Below are positions 1 to 7,750 of a DNA stretch of 17,635 nt, one piece after another. Location of the stretch: positions 1 to 17,635 of the forward strand of contig DASPTT010000118.1 in NCBI GenBank assembly GCA_035623275.1, read 5' to 3'. The stretch's first letter is position 1. The number at the start of each line of letters is the position of its first letter. Source of the stretch: DASPTT01 sp035623275. Its GTDB lineage: Bacteria > Actinomycetota > Acidimicrobiia > Acidimicrobiales > UBA8190. The position numbers and the translations under genes were made by a program. Under the pieces are notes generated by a model that saw only the letters and a program-made list of their open reading frames with translations, was not told the origin of the DNA and did no database searches.

Positions 1-292
1 CCACCACGCCGGGCACCAGGACGGTGGCGAACGCGGACTCCGCGCCGGGGACGCCCGCAGCGGCCCCGATGCCTTGGCCGATCTTGGGGAAGACGTACAG
101 GAAGACGAAGCACAGGAGGAACGGCTGCACCAACGTGCGGATGGCGAACTCGGCGAAGTGCTTCCGGAGCACGACCAGGTCGCGCAGCATCAGGGCGCCC
201 AGCGCGATCCGGCTGGCCGCCGCCGCGGAGCGGGTCGGCCTGGTGGCGACGTGCACGTGTGCCGTCGGCTGCACCTCCGTCTCCGCGGTCAT
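1..292 (-). CDS. ABC-2 type transporter permease, N-terminal part (3' end outside window)
   Basis: Membrane component of an ABC exporter, partner of the ATPase encoded just upstream. Translating the minus strand from the ATG at 292 gives about 97 residues: a polar N-terminus, then the stretch IALGALMLRDLVVLRKHFAE, and a first membrane segment QPFLLCFVFLYVFP followed by a Gly/Ala-rich loop. A soluble start leading into an R/K-flanked amphipathic segment and first helix is typical of DrrB-like ABC-2 permeases. The start is fixed by the overlap with the ATPase stop: ATG at 292-290 and TGA at 291-289 share bases (ATGA), which suggests translational coupling. The remaining five or so helices lie beyond the window. 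The transported substrate cannot be read from this part. Confidence 0.85.
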   Translation of the reverse strand, partial: MTAETEVQPTAHVHVATRPTRSAAAASRIALGALMLRDLVVLRKHFAEFAIRTLVQPFLLCFVFLYVFPKIGQGIGAAAGVPGAESAFATVLVPGVV

Positions 293-1302
293 TCGCGCAG
301 GTCCCTGCCCGTGAGGTTGATGAACACCGTTTCGAGGCTCGGCTCCGCCACGGACAGGTCGGCCACCTCGAAGCCGTTGTTCTCCGCCGCCGCCATCACC
401 CGGCGAAGGAGCCGGTCGCGGCCGCGGGTGTGGAGCTCCAGGCCGTCACCGGTCTGGCGGACGCGGCTGAGGTCGGGCAGCTCCCGCTCCAGCACCTGCG
501 CCAGGTGCTCCTGGTCTCCGTCGGCCTTGACGGTGACGAGCGTGTCGGCGTCGATGCTCTGCTTCAGCCGGGTCGGGGTGTCGAGGGCCAGGATCCGGCC
601 GTGGTCCATGATGGCGACGCGTTCGCACAGCAGGTCGGCTTCCTCCATGTAGTGGGTGGTGAGCACGATCGTCTGGCCGTCCCCGTTCAGCTCGCGCAGG
701 ATGTCCCACAGGGCGAGGCGGCTCTGGGGGTCGAGGCCGGCCGTGGGCTCGTCCATGAACAGGACGGCGGGGCGGTGGAAGATCGACCGGGCGACCATGA
801 GGCGCTGGGCCATGCCCCCTGACAAGGCGTACACGGACGCCTTGGCCCACCGCGAGAGCTGGAACTGCTCGAGCAGCCCGTCGGCGCGCCGCTTGGACTC
901 GGACGACCCCATGCCGAAGAGCCGGCCATGGAAGTAGAGGTTCTCCCACACGGTGAGCTGCCGGTCGAGGGTGTTGGTCTGCGAGACCACCCCGACGAGC
1001 TGCTTGGCCAGGGCGGGATGGGTCACCACGTCGATGTCCGCGATGAACGCCGATCCGGAGGTGGGGATCACCCGGGTGGTGAGCATCCCCGCGGTGGTGG
1101 TCTTGCCGGCCCCGTTGGGCCCGAGCAGGCCGAAGATCTCGCCGACCCCCACCGCCAGGTTGAGCTCGTCGACGGCGCGGAAGTCGGTACCCGGGTACAC
1201 CTTGGTCAGCTCGACCGTGCGCACGATGGGGTGTCGGCCATCGCCGCCGGCGCCCTGCGGGGCGTGCGCACCGTTCGAGGTTGTGGAAGCGCTCCAGGTC
1301 AT
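289..1302 (-). CDS. DrrA-like ABC exporter ATP-binding protein
   Basis: ATPase of 337 residues that powers the permease encoded downstream. Visible motifs: Walker A GPNGAGKT (61-68), Q-loop VVSQTN (105-110), signature LSGGM (160-164), Walker B LFMDEP (181-186), D-loop GLDP, and switch histidine in TTHYMEEAD (H217). The roughly 100-residue C-terminal extension ending in LETVFINLTGRDLRE is typical of DrrA/NodI/CcmA-type exporters for drugs, lipids or glycolipids. The ATG at 1302 is preceded by AGGA six bases upstream; the first 25 residues are low-complexity and not part of the conserved domain, so a slightly later start cannot be excluded. It is the first gene of a minus-strand pair and is divergent from the SHOCT gene across 55 bp. 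The function as an exporter is firm; the cargo is unknown. Confidence 0.95.
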   Translation of the reverse strand: MTWSASTTSNGAHAPQGAGGDGRHPIVRTVELTKVYPGTDFRAVDELNLAVGVGEIFGLLGPNGAGKTTTAGMLTTRVIPTSGSAFIADIDVVTHPALAKQLVGVVSQTNTLDRQLTVWENLYFHGRLFGMGSSESKRRADGLLEQFQLSRWAKASVYALSGGMAQRLMVARSIFHRPAVLFMDEPTAGLDPQSRLALWDILRELNGDGQTIVLTTHYMEEADLLCERVAIMDHGRILALDTPTRLKQSIDADTLVTVKADGDQEHLAQVLERELPDLSRVRQTGDGLELHTRGRDRLLRRVMAAAENNGFEVADLSVAEPSLETVFINLTGRDLRE

Positions 1303-1357
1303 CAGTGGTCCTGCCCAGGCTAGCCAGCACTCTCGGCCCCGACCCCGAAGTGCGGGG

Positions 1358-1708
1358 ATGCGGGTTCAAAGCGAACTCACAGCTTGGCGCGCGATCCTTG
1401 AGGGCGTGTACCGGGCCCATCCGTTCTTCGGCATCCTGTTCCTGATCCTCCTCGTGGCCGTCGTAGCCCTCGGCGTCGTGCTCGTCGTCCGGGAATGGGG
1501 CCGCGGTCGGCCGTCGCAGGCATCCGGCACCCCCCAGGCCCAGCCGTTCGACCCCGCCCTCGCGGAGCTGCGGATGCGCTACGCCCGCGGGGAGATCAGC
1601 TGGGAGGAGTACGCCCAGCGGGCCAGCGGCCTGGGCTACCCGATGCCGCCGCCGGTCCCGCAACCGCCCGTGACGCACGCGGAGGCGGAGCAGCCGTCGT
1701 CTCGGTGA
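1358..1708 (+). CDS. Small single-pass membrane protein with C-terminal SHOCT domain
   Basis: A 116-residue protein. Residues 22-45 (PFFGILFLILLVAVVALGVV region) form one membrane helix, followed by a basic WGRGR stretch and a SHOCT motif at 64-93: FDPALAELRMRYARGEISWEEY, with the conserved L-x-x-R-Y-A-R-G-E-I-x-x-E-E-Y pattern. The tail is Pro-rich. SHOCT domains are short amphipathic modules found at protein termini and thought to help oligomerisation; the biochemical role of such stand-alone membrane versions is not known. The ATG at 1358 was chosen because the upstream open stretch lies antisense to the ABC ATPase; GAAG lies 7 bases before it. It faces away from the ABC operon and is followed by an inverted repeat, so it is probably a monocistronic unit. 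Confidence 0.8.
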   Translation: MRVQSELTAWRAILEGVYRAHPFFGILFLILLVAVVALGVVLVVREWGRGRPSQASGTPQAQPFDPALAELRMRYARGEISWEEYAQRASGLGYPMPPPVPQPPVTHAEAEQPSSR

Positions 1709-1713
1709 CGACC

Positions 1714-1750
1714 CGCGCCGGCCCCGCCGGTGCGAAGGTGAACCGGCGCG
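1714..1750 (+). terminator. Inverted repeat after the SHOCT gene, possible terminator
   Basis: Perfect 8-bp arms CGCGCCGG (1714-1721) and CCGGCGCG (1743-1750) with a 21-nt loop begin five bases after the SHOCT stop codon. An alternative 7-bp stem (CGCCGGT/ACCGGCG, 1725-1731 and 1742-1748) is nested in the same segment. There is no T tract, so this is not a canonical intrinsic terminator; in very GC-rich genomes such hairpins can still end transcription. The position between two same-strand genes fits that role, but an operator or leader structure for the ATPase gene is also possible. Confidence 0.35.
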
Positions 1751-1826
1751 CATAACGTCAGCTGTGCGCGGGCGCGACGCATCCGGGATTGGCCTGCGCG
1801 CGCCGCTCCACGGAAAGCGAGTCGCC

Positions 1827-4628
1827 ATGGCCGCGCTGCACGACACCGAGGTGCGCCCCGCACCGACGGCCAAGCGGTGGTACGCGCTCGACCCCGACGG
1901 CGTGGCGAGCACCCTCGGCGTCGCCGTGGCGTCGGGGCTCACCGCCGAGGAGGCGGCGGCGCGCCTGCGACGTGACGGCCCGAACGCCCTGCCCGTGGAG
2001 GAGCCCCCCTCGGCCCTGCGCCGGTTCCTCGGCCAGTACACGAGCTACATGCAGCTCATCCTGGTGGGGGCCTCGGTCGTCTCCCTGATCATCAAGGAAT
2101 GGAGCACGGCCATCGTGCTCGCCTTGATCTCGGTGTTCAACGCGGTGGGCGGGCTCCGCCAGCAAGGAAAGGCCGAGAGCGCGATGAACGCGCTGCAGTC
2201 GATGATGCAGGCGACCGCCCGTGTGCGCCGCGGCGGGGTGGAGTCCGAGGTCTCGGCCGAGGAGTTGGTGGTCGGCGACGTGGTCATCGTCACGGCCGGG
2301 GACGAGGTGCCCGCCGACGGACGCATCGTCACCTCCAGCGCGCTGCAGATCGACGAGTCGGCCCTCACCGGCGAGAGCGTGCCCGCAGACAAGGACGCGA
2401 CGACCCTGTCGGCGGGCGAGCTGGGCCCGGGCGAGCAGTCGAACATGGTGTTCATGCACACCCCGGTGACGCACGGCAGCGCCGTCATCGTCGTCACCGC
2501 CACCGGCGGCGACACCGAGATGGGCAAGATCGCCCACATGCTCTCCGCCACGGCGGCGGAGGAGACGCCGCTCACCAAGCAGATGAACGCCCTGACGCTG
2601 TGGATCGTCGGCGCGGCGGGGGTCACCATGATCGTCATGTTCGCCCTCGGTGCCAGCCGCGGGCAGTCGTGGGAGACGCTGTTCGACACCGCCGTGGCCC
2701 TGGCCATCGCCGCCATCCCGCTCGCCCTGCCCATGGTGGTGCAGGTCGTCCTCTCGCTCGGAAGCGTGGAGCTGGCCAAGGAGAAGGCGATCGTGAAGGA
2801 CCTGCCGTCCGTCGAGACGCTTGGGTTCACCTCCGCCATCAACTCGGACAAGACCGGAACGCTGACCATGAACCAGATGACGGCGGTCGAGGTCGTCAGC
2901 ACCACCGACCGCTACGCCGTCTCGGGCACCGGCTACGACCTTCAGGGCACGATCACCCACCCCGCAGGCAGGACCGACTCGCTCGACGGCGTGATCCTGC
3001 CCTACGTGGTGGCCAGCGACGCCACCCTGGTCGAGGGCAAGGTGGTCGGTGACCCCACGGAGGGCGCGCTGCTGGTGCTGGCCCACAAGGCCGGGATGTT
3101 CATCGACGCCACCCGCGAGCAGCTGCCCCGGCTGGCGACCCTGCCCTTCGACCCCAGCTACAAGTTGATGGCCACCTTCAACCGGACGGCGGACGCGTCG
3201 GGCCGCGCGGTCGTGCGCTGTTTCGTCAAGGGGGCGGCGCCCGCGGTGATGGAACGGGCGTCGACGGCGCTGGCCGACGGGGCGAGCGTCGTGTGGGACG
3301 AGGACCTGCGCCGGCGGGCGCAAGCCCAGGTCGAGCGGCTGGGCGAGGCCGGTCTGCGGGTGATGGCCGGAGCCTACCGGGACATCGAGATCGCGGCCTT
3401 CGACGCGGAGGGCGACCTCCTCGCCTACGTCGAGGACTTGGAGGTCACCAGCCTCGTTGGGATGGTCGACCCGCCACGGCCCGAGTCGAAGGCCGCCGTG
3501 GCCGACGCCCAGGCCGCGCACATCAGGGTGCGGATGGTGACGGGCGACGACGTGGTCACCGGCGCGGCGGTCGCCAAGCAGCTCGGCATCCAGGGTGACG
3601 CCATCCTCGGAGCGGAGTTCGCCGCGTTGGCCGAGGAGGAGCGCCTGGCACGCATCGACGACATCGGCGTGGTCGGCCGCGTGGCGCCCGAGCACAAGGT
3701 GCTCCTGGCCGAGACGCTCAAGAAGAAGGGCCACGTCGTGGCCATGACGGGCGACGGCGTCAACGACGCGCCCGCCATCAAGGCCGCGGACATCGGCGTC
3801 GCCATGGGGAGCGGCACCGAAGTGGCCAAGAACGCCGGCCGGATGATCCTCTCCGACGACAACTTCGCCACGATCGTCTATGCAGTCGAGCAGGGCCGCA
3901 AGCTCTACGACAACCTCAACAAGTACATCCGCTTCGTCCTGCTCGAGCTCGTGGCTTTCGTGCTGACGTTCCTCGGCGCCACCCTTGTCGACATCGCCGG
4001 CGGCCAGCCCTTCACGCCTGCGCAGATCCTGTGGATCAACTTCCTCGTCAACGCCCCCTTCGGCGTGGCCCTGGGGTTCGACCAGGAGACGCCGGGGCTG
4101 ATGACGCGCCGGCCCCGCCCGCGGGGCGAGTCGATCCTGACCACCGGGGTGATGGTCACCTGCGGCCTGGTCGGCCTGTACGTCGCCGGGGCGAACCTGG
4201 CGATGATCGCGGTGGGCAAGAACCACCTGGGCAGCGTGCTCATCGGTCAGTCAATGGGCTTGGTCGCCTTCACCCTCATGCTCGTGGTCGCCGCCTTCGA
4301 GGCACGCAGCGAGCAGGCGTCGGCCTTGTCGGTCGACTCCTTCACCAGCGTCCGGATGAACCTGATCGCGGTGGCAGAGATCGCCGGCGCCTTCCTCGTC
4401 ACCCAGGCGGACTTCATGCGCCGGCTGCTCGGGACGACACGGCTCACGGGCGGCCAGTGGGGGCTCGCCCTCCTGGCCGCCGTGGTCCTGCTCCTGCTCT
4501 GGGAGCTGGGAAAGGCCATCGCCCGCCGCCGTTCCGCCCTCACCACATCGACCTCGACACCAGCACCGGCACCGGCACCGGCATCGGCACCGCCATCGGC
4601 ATCGGCATCGTCATCGGCATCGGCCTGA
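1827..4628 (+). CDS. P-type cation-transporting ATPase (P2-like) with altered ion-site motifs
   Basis: Integral membrane pump of 933 residues. It has the cation-ATPase N-domain (about 20-90), actuator loop TGES (181-184), phosphorylation motif DKTGTLT (Asp341), nucleotide-domain KGAA (468-471), DPPR (548-551), TGD (572-574) and hinge TGDGVNDAP (641-649), then a P2-type C-terminal membrane block. The M4 motif is IPLALP (297-302) where SERCA-type pumps have PEGLP, and M6 reads WINFLVNA (736-743) against WVNLVTDG; Glu707 in M5 is kept. The ion is therefore uncertain. The ATG at 1827 was chosen over an in-frame GTG at 1764 because it lies at the start of the homologous region and has GGAAAG/GAG upstream, in the same context as the next gene. 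The last 30 residues are a Ser/Thr/Ala/Pro tail from a hexamer repeat. The PPK2 gene follows after 30 bp. Confidence 0.93.
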   Translation: MAALHDTEVRPAPTAKRWYALDPDGVASTLGVAVASGLTAEEAAARLRRDGPNALPVEEPPSALRRFLGQYTSYMQLILVGASVVSLIIKEWSTAIVLALISVFNAVGGLRQQGKAESAMNALQSMMQATARVRRGGVESEVSAEELVVGDVVIVTAGDEVPADGRIVTSSALQIDESALTGESVPADKDATTLSAGELGPGEQSNMVFMHTPVTHGSAVIVVTATGGDTEMGKIAHMLSATAAEETPLTKQMNALTLWIVGAAGVTMIVMFALGASRGQSWETLFDTAVALAIAAIPLALPMVVQVVLSLGSVELAKEKAIVKDLPSVETLGFTSAINSDKTGTLTMNQMTAVEVVSTTDRYAVSGTGYDLQGTITHPAGRTDSLDGVILPYVVASDATLVEGKVVGDPTEGALLVLAHKAGMFIDATREQLPRLATLPFDPSYKLMATFNRTADASGRAVVRCFVKGAAPAVMERASTALADGASVVWDEDLRRRAQAQVERLGEAGLRVMAGAYRDIEIAAFDAEGDLLAYVEDLEVTSLVGMVDPPRPESKAAVADAQAAHIRVRMVTGDDVVTGAAVAKQLGIQGDAILGAEFAALAEEERLARIDDIGVVGRVAPEHKVLLAETLKKKGHVVAMTGDGVNDAPAIKAADIGVAMGSGTEVAKNAGRMILSDDNFATIVYAVEQGRKLYDNLNKYIRFVLLELVAFVLTFLGATLVDIAGGQPFTPAQILWINFLVNAPFGVALGFDQETPGLMTRRPRPRGESILTTGVMVTCGLVGLYVAGANLAMIAVGKNHLGSVLIGQSMGLVAFTLMLVVAAFEARSEQASALSVDSFTSVRMNLIAVAEIAGAFLVTQADFMRRLLGTTRLTGGQWGLALLAAVVLLLLWELGKAIARRRSALTTSTSTPAPAPAPASAPPSASASSSASA
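4562..4625 (+). repeat. Degenerate CGGCAC/CGGCAT hexamer repeat in the ATPase 3' end
   Basis: About ten imperfect copies of a six-base unit (CGGCAC, CGGCAT, with CGCCAT and CGTCAT variants) encode the low-complexity APAPAPASAPPSASASSSASA-type C-terminal tail. The unit is in frame, so copy-number change would alter only tail length. The tail sits after the last membrane helix and a basic ARRR stretch, so it should be cytoplasmic. Confidence 0.7.
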
Positions 4629-4658
4629 GGTCACCGATCGTCCTCGGAGGGAGTCGCC

Positions 4659-5555
4659 ATGGCCAAGGGGCAGAAGAAGCCGAGCAACAGGGCGGGCGGC
4701 ACGGCGGCGGCTGCCGGGGGGCGGTCGCCTGCGGAGGTGGCCACGACGCGGGCACCCGGGGCCGCCGACGCCGGACCACCCCCCCGGATGAAGCGCAAGG
4801 ACTACGAGCGGGAGATGCGGGTCCTCCACGGCGAGCTCGTCGCCCTGCAGGAGTGGGTGAAGGCGACGGGGGCGAAGATCTGCATCGTCTTCGAGGGCCG
4901 CGACACGGCCGGCAAGGGTGGCACCATCAAGCGGATCACCGAGCGGGTGAGCCCCCGAGTGTTCCGGGTGATCGCCCTGCCCGCCCCGAACGAGCGGGAA
5001 CGGTCGCAGATGTACGTCCAGCGTTACATCCCCCATCTGCCCGCGGCGGGGGAGGTCGTGATCTTCGACCGTAGTTGGTACAACCGGGCGGGGGTCGAGC
5101 GGGTCATGGGGTTCTGCAAGCCCGAGGAGACCGACCGCTTCCTCGAGCAGCTGCCCCTGGTGGAGAAGGCCATGGTCGACTCGGGCATCCGGCTCCTCAA
5201 GTACTGGCTCGAGGTCGGCCAGGCCGAGCAGACCCGGCGCCTCCAGAGCCGCATCCACGACCGCCGCAAGGTCTGGAAGCTCTCGGACATGGACCTCAAG
5301 TCCTACAGCCGTTGGTACGACTATTCACGGGCCCGCGACGCCATGTTCGCAGCCACCGACACGGCGTGGGCGCCCTGGTACGTCGCCAACACCGACGACA
5401 AGCAACGCGGGCGGCTCAACATCATCAGCCACCTGCTCGGCCAGATCCCCTACACGCCGCTCGAGCCTCGGGACGTCACCCTGCCCAGGCGCCAGCGCCC
5501 GGGCGGGTATGCAGAGCCGAACCTGCCGATGCGGCACATTCCGACGCCCTTTTAG
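4659..5555 (+). CDS. ppk2: Polyphosphate kinase 2 (class I PPK2)
   Basis: Cytoplasmic P-loop kinase of 298 residues that transfers phosphate between polyphosphate and nucleoside diphosphates; class I enzymes mostly make ATP from ADP, or GTP from GDP, with polyphosphate. Residues 1-45 are a low-complexity Gly/Ala/Lys extension. The single PPK2 domain covers about 47-268: Walker A GRDTAGKGG (80-88), the polyphosphate-binding RVFRVIALPAPNERER segment (100-115), Walker B VVIFDRSWYNR (133-143), and the lid region with KYWLEVGQAEQTRRLQSRI (181-199) and KLSDMDLKSYSRWYDYSRA (207-225). The single-domain length matches class I. A strong GGAGGG site lies 8 bases before the ATG at 4659. It sits 30 bp behind the P-type ATPase, so the two are probably co-transcribed. 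The stop codon overlaps the convergent glycosyltransferase stop by three bases. Confidence 0.95.
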   Translation: MAKGQKKPSNRAGGTAAAAGGRSPAEVATTRAPGAADAGPPPRMKRKDYEREMRVLHGELVALQEWVKATGAKICIVFEGRDTAGKGGTIKRITERVSPRVFRVIALPAPNERERSQMYVQRYIPHLPAAGEVVIFDRSWYNRAGVERVMGFCKPEETDRFLEQLPLVEKAMVDSGIRLLKYWLEVGQAEQTRRLQSRIHDRRKVWKLSDMDLKSYSRWYDYSRARDAMFAATDTAWAPWYVANTDDKQRGRLNIISHLLGQIPYTPLEPRDVTLPRRQRPGGYAEPNLPMRHIPTPF

Positions 5556-7750
5556 GCCGTGGCGGTGGCGGTCAGGTCGTAGACCTGGACCCCGTCGACC
5601 GTCTGTGCGCCGAAGTGGCTCTCGACCCAGCTGGTGATCTGTGACGAGGTGGACGAGGTCACCCCTTGCCCGGGGCCGAACGCCCCGCCGGCGATGAAGT
5701 AGTGGATCTTCCCGGTGCGCACCAATCCCGCGAATTGCGACAGGGTCGGGGCGGGGTCGCTGCCGTTGAACCCGCCGATCGACATCACCGGGTCGTCGGT
5801 GGCGAGCTGGTAGCCCGACGCGCTGTTGGAGCCCACCGTGGCCGCCACCCACGTGTAGCGACCGGCGTCCCGCTCGAGCAGTGCCACGAGCGCCTTGCCC
5901 GGGGTGCTCCCGTTGAGGAGGCCGCCTGTCGCGCCGCCGGGCGCCCCCCCGGCACCGGGCGTGCCGCCGGCGCCCTGCGGCCCCTGGCTCCCGGCGGACG
6001 CCCCGGGGGGACCGCCCGCACCGGTTGGTGGGCCGAAGCCGTTGCCTGTGCCGGCACCTGCGCCGAACGGCGCGCCGTTGCCCGCGCCGCTGACGGCACC
6101 GCCGCCCGGGCCGACGCCGACGGGGCCGTTCGGTGGTCCGCCCGCCTGGGCGCCGCGCGCGGCACCGGCGGCGGCGGGGCCGAAGGCGCCTCCGGGCCCA
6201 CCCGCCGCGCCCGCCAGGACGGGGCCGGCCGACGGGATGGCGCCGGCGTGCGGGGTAGTGACCGTCTCCAGGGTGTAGGCGGCAGGACCGCCCAGCCCCG
6301 CCGCCAGGGCGACCGCGCCCAGGCCGAGGGCGACGCGCCCTCGCAGGCGGGGTGCCGCGGCCAGCGCGCCGGCGGCGCCGAGGCCGCCGACGAGCACGAG
6401 CATCCGGAGGGCAGGCAGCCACTGCGGTGCGCGGGACAGCAGGACGAAGGACCAGACGGCCGTTGCCGCCAGGGCACCGGCCAGCGCGCACCGGCCCACC
6501 ACTCGGTGGCGGAGCGGCCACAGCGTCCCCACCCCCATGCCCACCAGCGCGCCCACCGCCGGTGCGAGCGCGACCGTGTAGTAGGGGTGGATGATGCCCT
6601 GGGCGAAGCTGAACGTCGCGGCCGTCGCCGCCGACGTGATCCCCCAGAGCAGGAAGGCGGCACGCGTCCGGTCCGTCCGCGGGGCGCGGCGCGTGACCCA
6701 CAGGCCTGCGGCCAACAGGATCGCCGCGGCGGGGATCAGCCAGGAGATCTGCCCGCCGAACGCCGAGTTGAACATGCGAGTCCAGCCCGTCGGGCCCCAC
6801 ATCGAGGCCCCCGCGGGGCTGGCGCCGACGCTTCCCGTCTCGTTTCCCGTCAACCGCCCGAACCCGTTGTACCCGAAGATCAGGTTGAGCAGGTTGTCGT
6901 CCTGGGACCCGCCGATGTAGGGGCGGTCGGCCGCAGGGGTGAGCACGACCGCGGCCACCCACCAGCCGGCGGAGACCGCCAGCGCCGCACCGGCGATCAC
7001 CAGCTGCGCGATCCGACGGCGGAGCGGGACGGGCGCGGCGACGAGGTAGACGATGCCGATGGCGGGCACGACCACCAGGGCCTGGAGCATCTTCGTCAGG
7101 AACCCGGAGCCGACCAGTGCCGCGGCCAGCACCAGCCAGACGGTCCGGCCCTTCTCCAGTGCCCGCACGGTGGCATAGGCGGCTGCCGTCAGCAGCAGGA
7201 CGAGGAGGGCGTCGGGGTTGTTGAACCGGAACATCAGCGCCGCCACCGGCGTCAGCGCCACGACCGAACCGGCGAGCAGCGCCGCGCCCGGGGAGAACCA
7301 TCGCCGGACGGTGGCGTAGAGCAGGCCCACGGTGGCGACGCCCTCCAGGGCCTGCGGCACCAGGATGCTCCACGAGTTCACCCCGAACAGACGTGCCGAG
7401 AGCTCCATCACCCACAGCGCGGCCGGCGGCTTGTCCACCGTGATGAAGTTGGCGGCGTCGGACGACCCGAAGAAGAAGGCCTTCCAGCTCTTGGTCCCGG
7501 CCTGGACCGCAGCGGAGTAGAAGGAATTGGCCCAGCCCGAGTCGCCGAGCCCCCACAGGTACGCGATCGCCGTCCCGACCAGGAGGGTCAACAGGGCCGG
7601 CCGGACCCAGGGCGGATCCTCTGGCCGGCCCCGCACGAACCGGCCGAGCGCACCGGGGGCGCGCCGCGGCGCCCTCGTCGGCCCGTGGCCGGCTCCGGGC
7701 GGAGCCGGCGGCGGGAAGGCCGCATCCTGGTCGGGGACGAGGATGGTCAC
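5552..7750 (-). CDS. YkcB-like GT39-family membrane glycosyltransferase with Gly/Ala/Pro-rich linker
   Basis: Polytopic protein of 732 residues, of the ArnT/PMT superfamily that transfers sugars from polyprenyl-phosphate donors on the outer face of the membrane. A cytoplasmic Pro-rich tail (1-48) precedes the first helix (52-67). The first outside loop holds SGWANSFYSAAVQAG and VDKPPAALW (105-113), typical of the YkcB group. About eleven more helices follow to about 490. Residues 501-616 are almost only Gly, Ala and Pro, leading to a C-terminal YkcA/B-type globular domain (617-728: WVAATVGSNSASGYQL, GGFNGSDP, KIHYFIAGG). The start is GTG at 7750, whose bases overlap the upstream TGA (GTGA) with GGAAAGGA before it. 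It is translationally coupled to the GT2-GtrA gene, which is likely to make its donor. The target, protein or wall polymer, is not evident. Confidence 0.9.
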   Translation of the reverse strand: MTILVPDQDAAFPPPAPPGAGHGPTRAPRRAPGALGRFVRGRPEDPPWVRPALLTLLVGTAIAYLWGLGDSGWANSFYSAAVQAGTKSWKAFFFGSSDAANFITVDKPPAALWVMELSARLFGVNSWSILVPQALEGVATVGLLYATVRRWFSPGAALLAGSVVALTPVAALMFRFNNPDALLVLLLTAAAYATVRALEKGRTVWLVLAAALVGSGFLTKMLQALVVVPAIGIVYLVAAPVPLRRRIAQLVIAGAALAVSAGWWVAAVVLTPAADRPYIGGSQDDNLLNLIFGYNGFGRLTGNETGSVGASPAGASMWGPTGWTRMFNSAFGGQISWLIPAAAILLAAGLWVTRRAPRTDRTRAAFLLWGITSAATAATFSFAQGIIHPYYTVALAPAVGALVGMGVGTLWPLRHRVVGRCALAGALAATAVWSFVLLSRAPQWLPALRMLVLVGGLGAAGALAAAPRLRGRVALGLGAVALAAGLGGPAAYTLETVTTPHAGAIPSAGPVLAGAAGGPGGAFGPAAAGAARGAQAGGPPNGPVGVGPGGGAVSGAGNGAPFGAGAGTGNGFGPPTGAGGPPGASAGSQGPQGAGGTPGAGGAPGGATGGLLNGSTPGKALVALLERDAGRYTWVAATVGSNSASGYQLATDDPVMSIGGFNGSDPAPTLSQFAGLVRTGKIHYFIAGGAFGPGQGVTSSTSSQITSWVESHFGAQTVDGVQVYDLTATATA

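Noticed and set aside
446..2041. Long open frame on the minus strand across the ABC ATPase and SHOCT region
   Set aside because: Rich in Arg, Pro, Gly and His with no domain pattern; it is a shadow frame of real genes with clear motifs.
1758..4226. 822-codon minus-strand open frame opposite the P-type ATPase
   Set aside because: The plus strand has every P-type ATPase motif in order; the antisense frame is His/Gly/Asp/Arg-rich low-information sequence caused by high GC at third positions.
5895..6278. Pro-rich 127-residue plus-strand frame resembling a secreted low-complexity protein
   Set aside because: It is the complement of the Gly/Ala/Pro linker of the YkcB-like gene; GGC/GCC codons read as Pro and Ala on the other strand.
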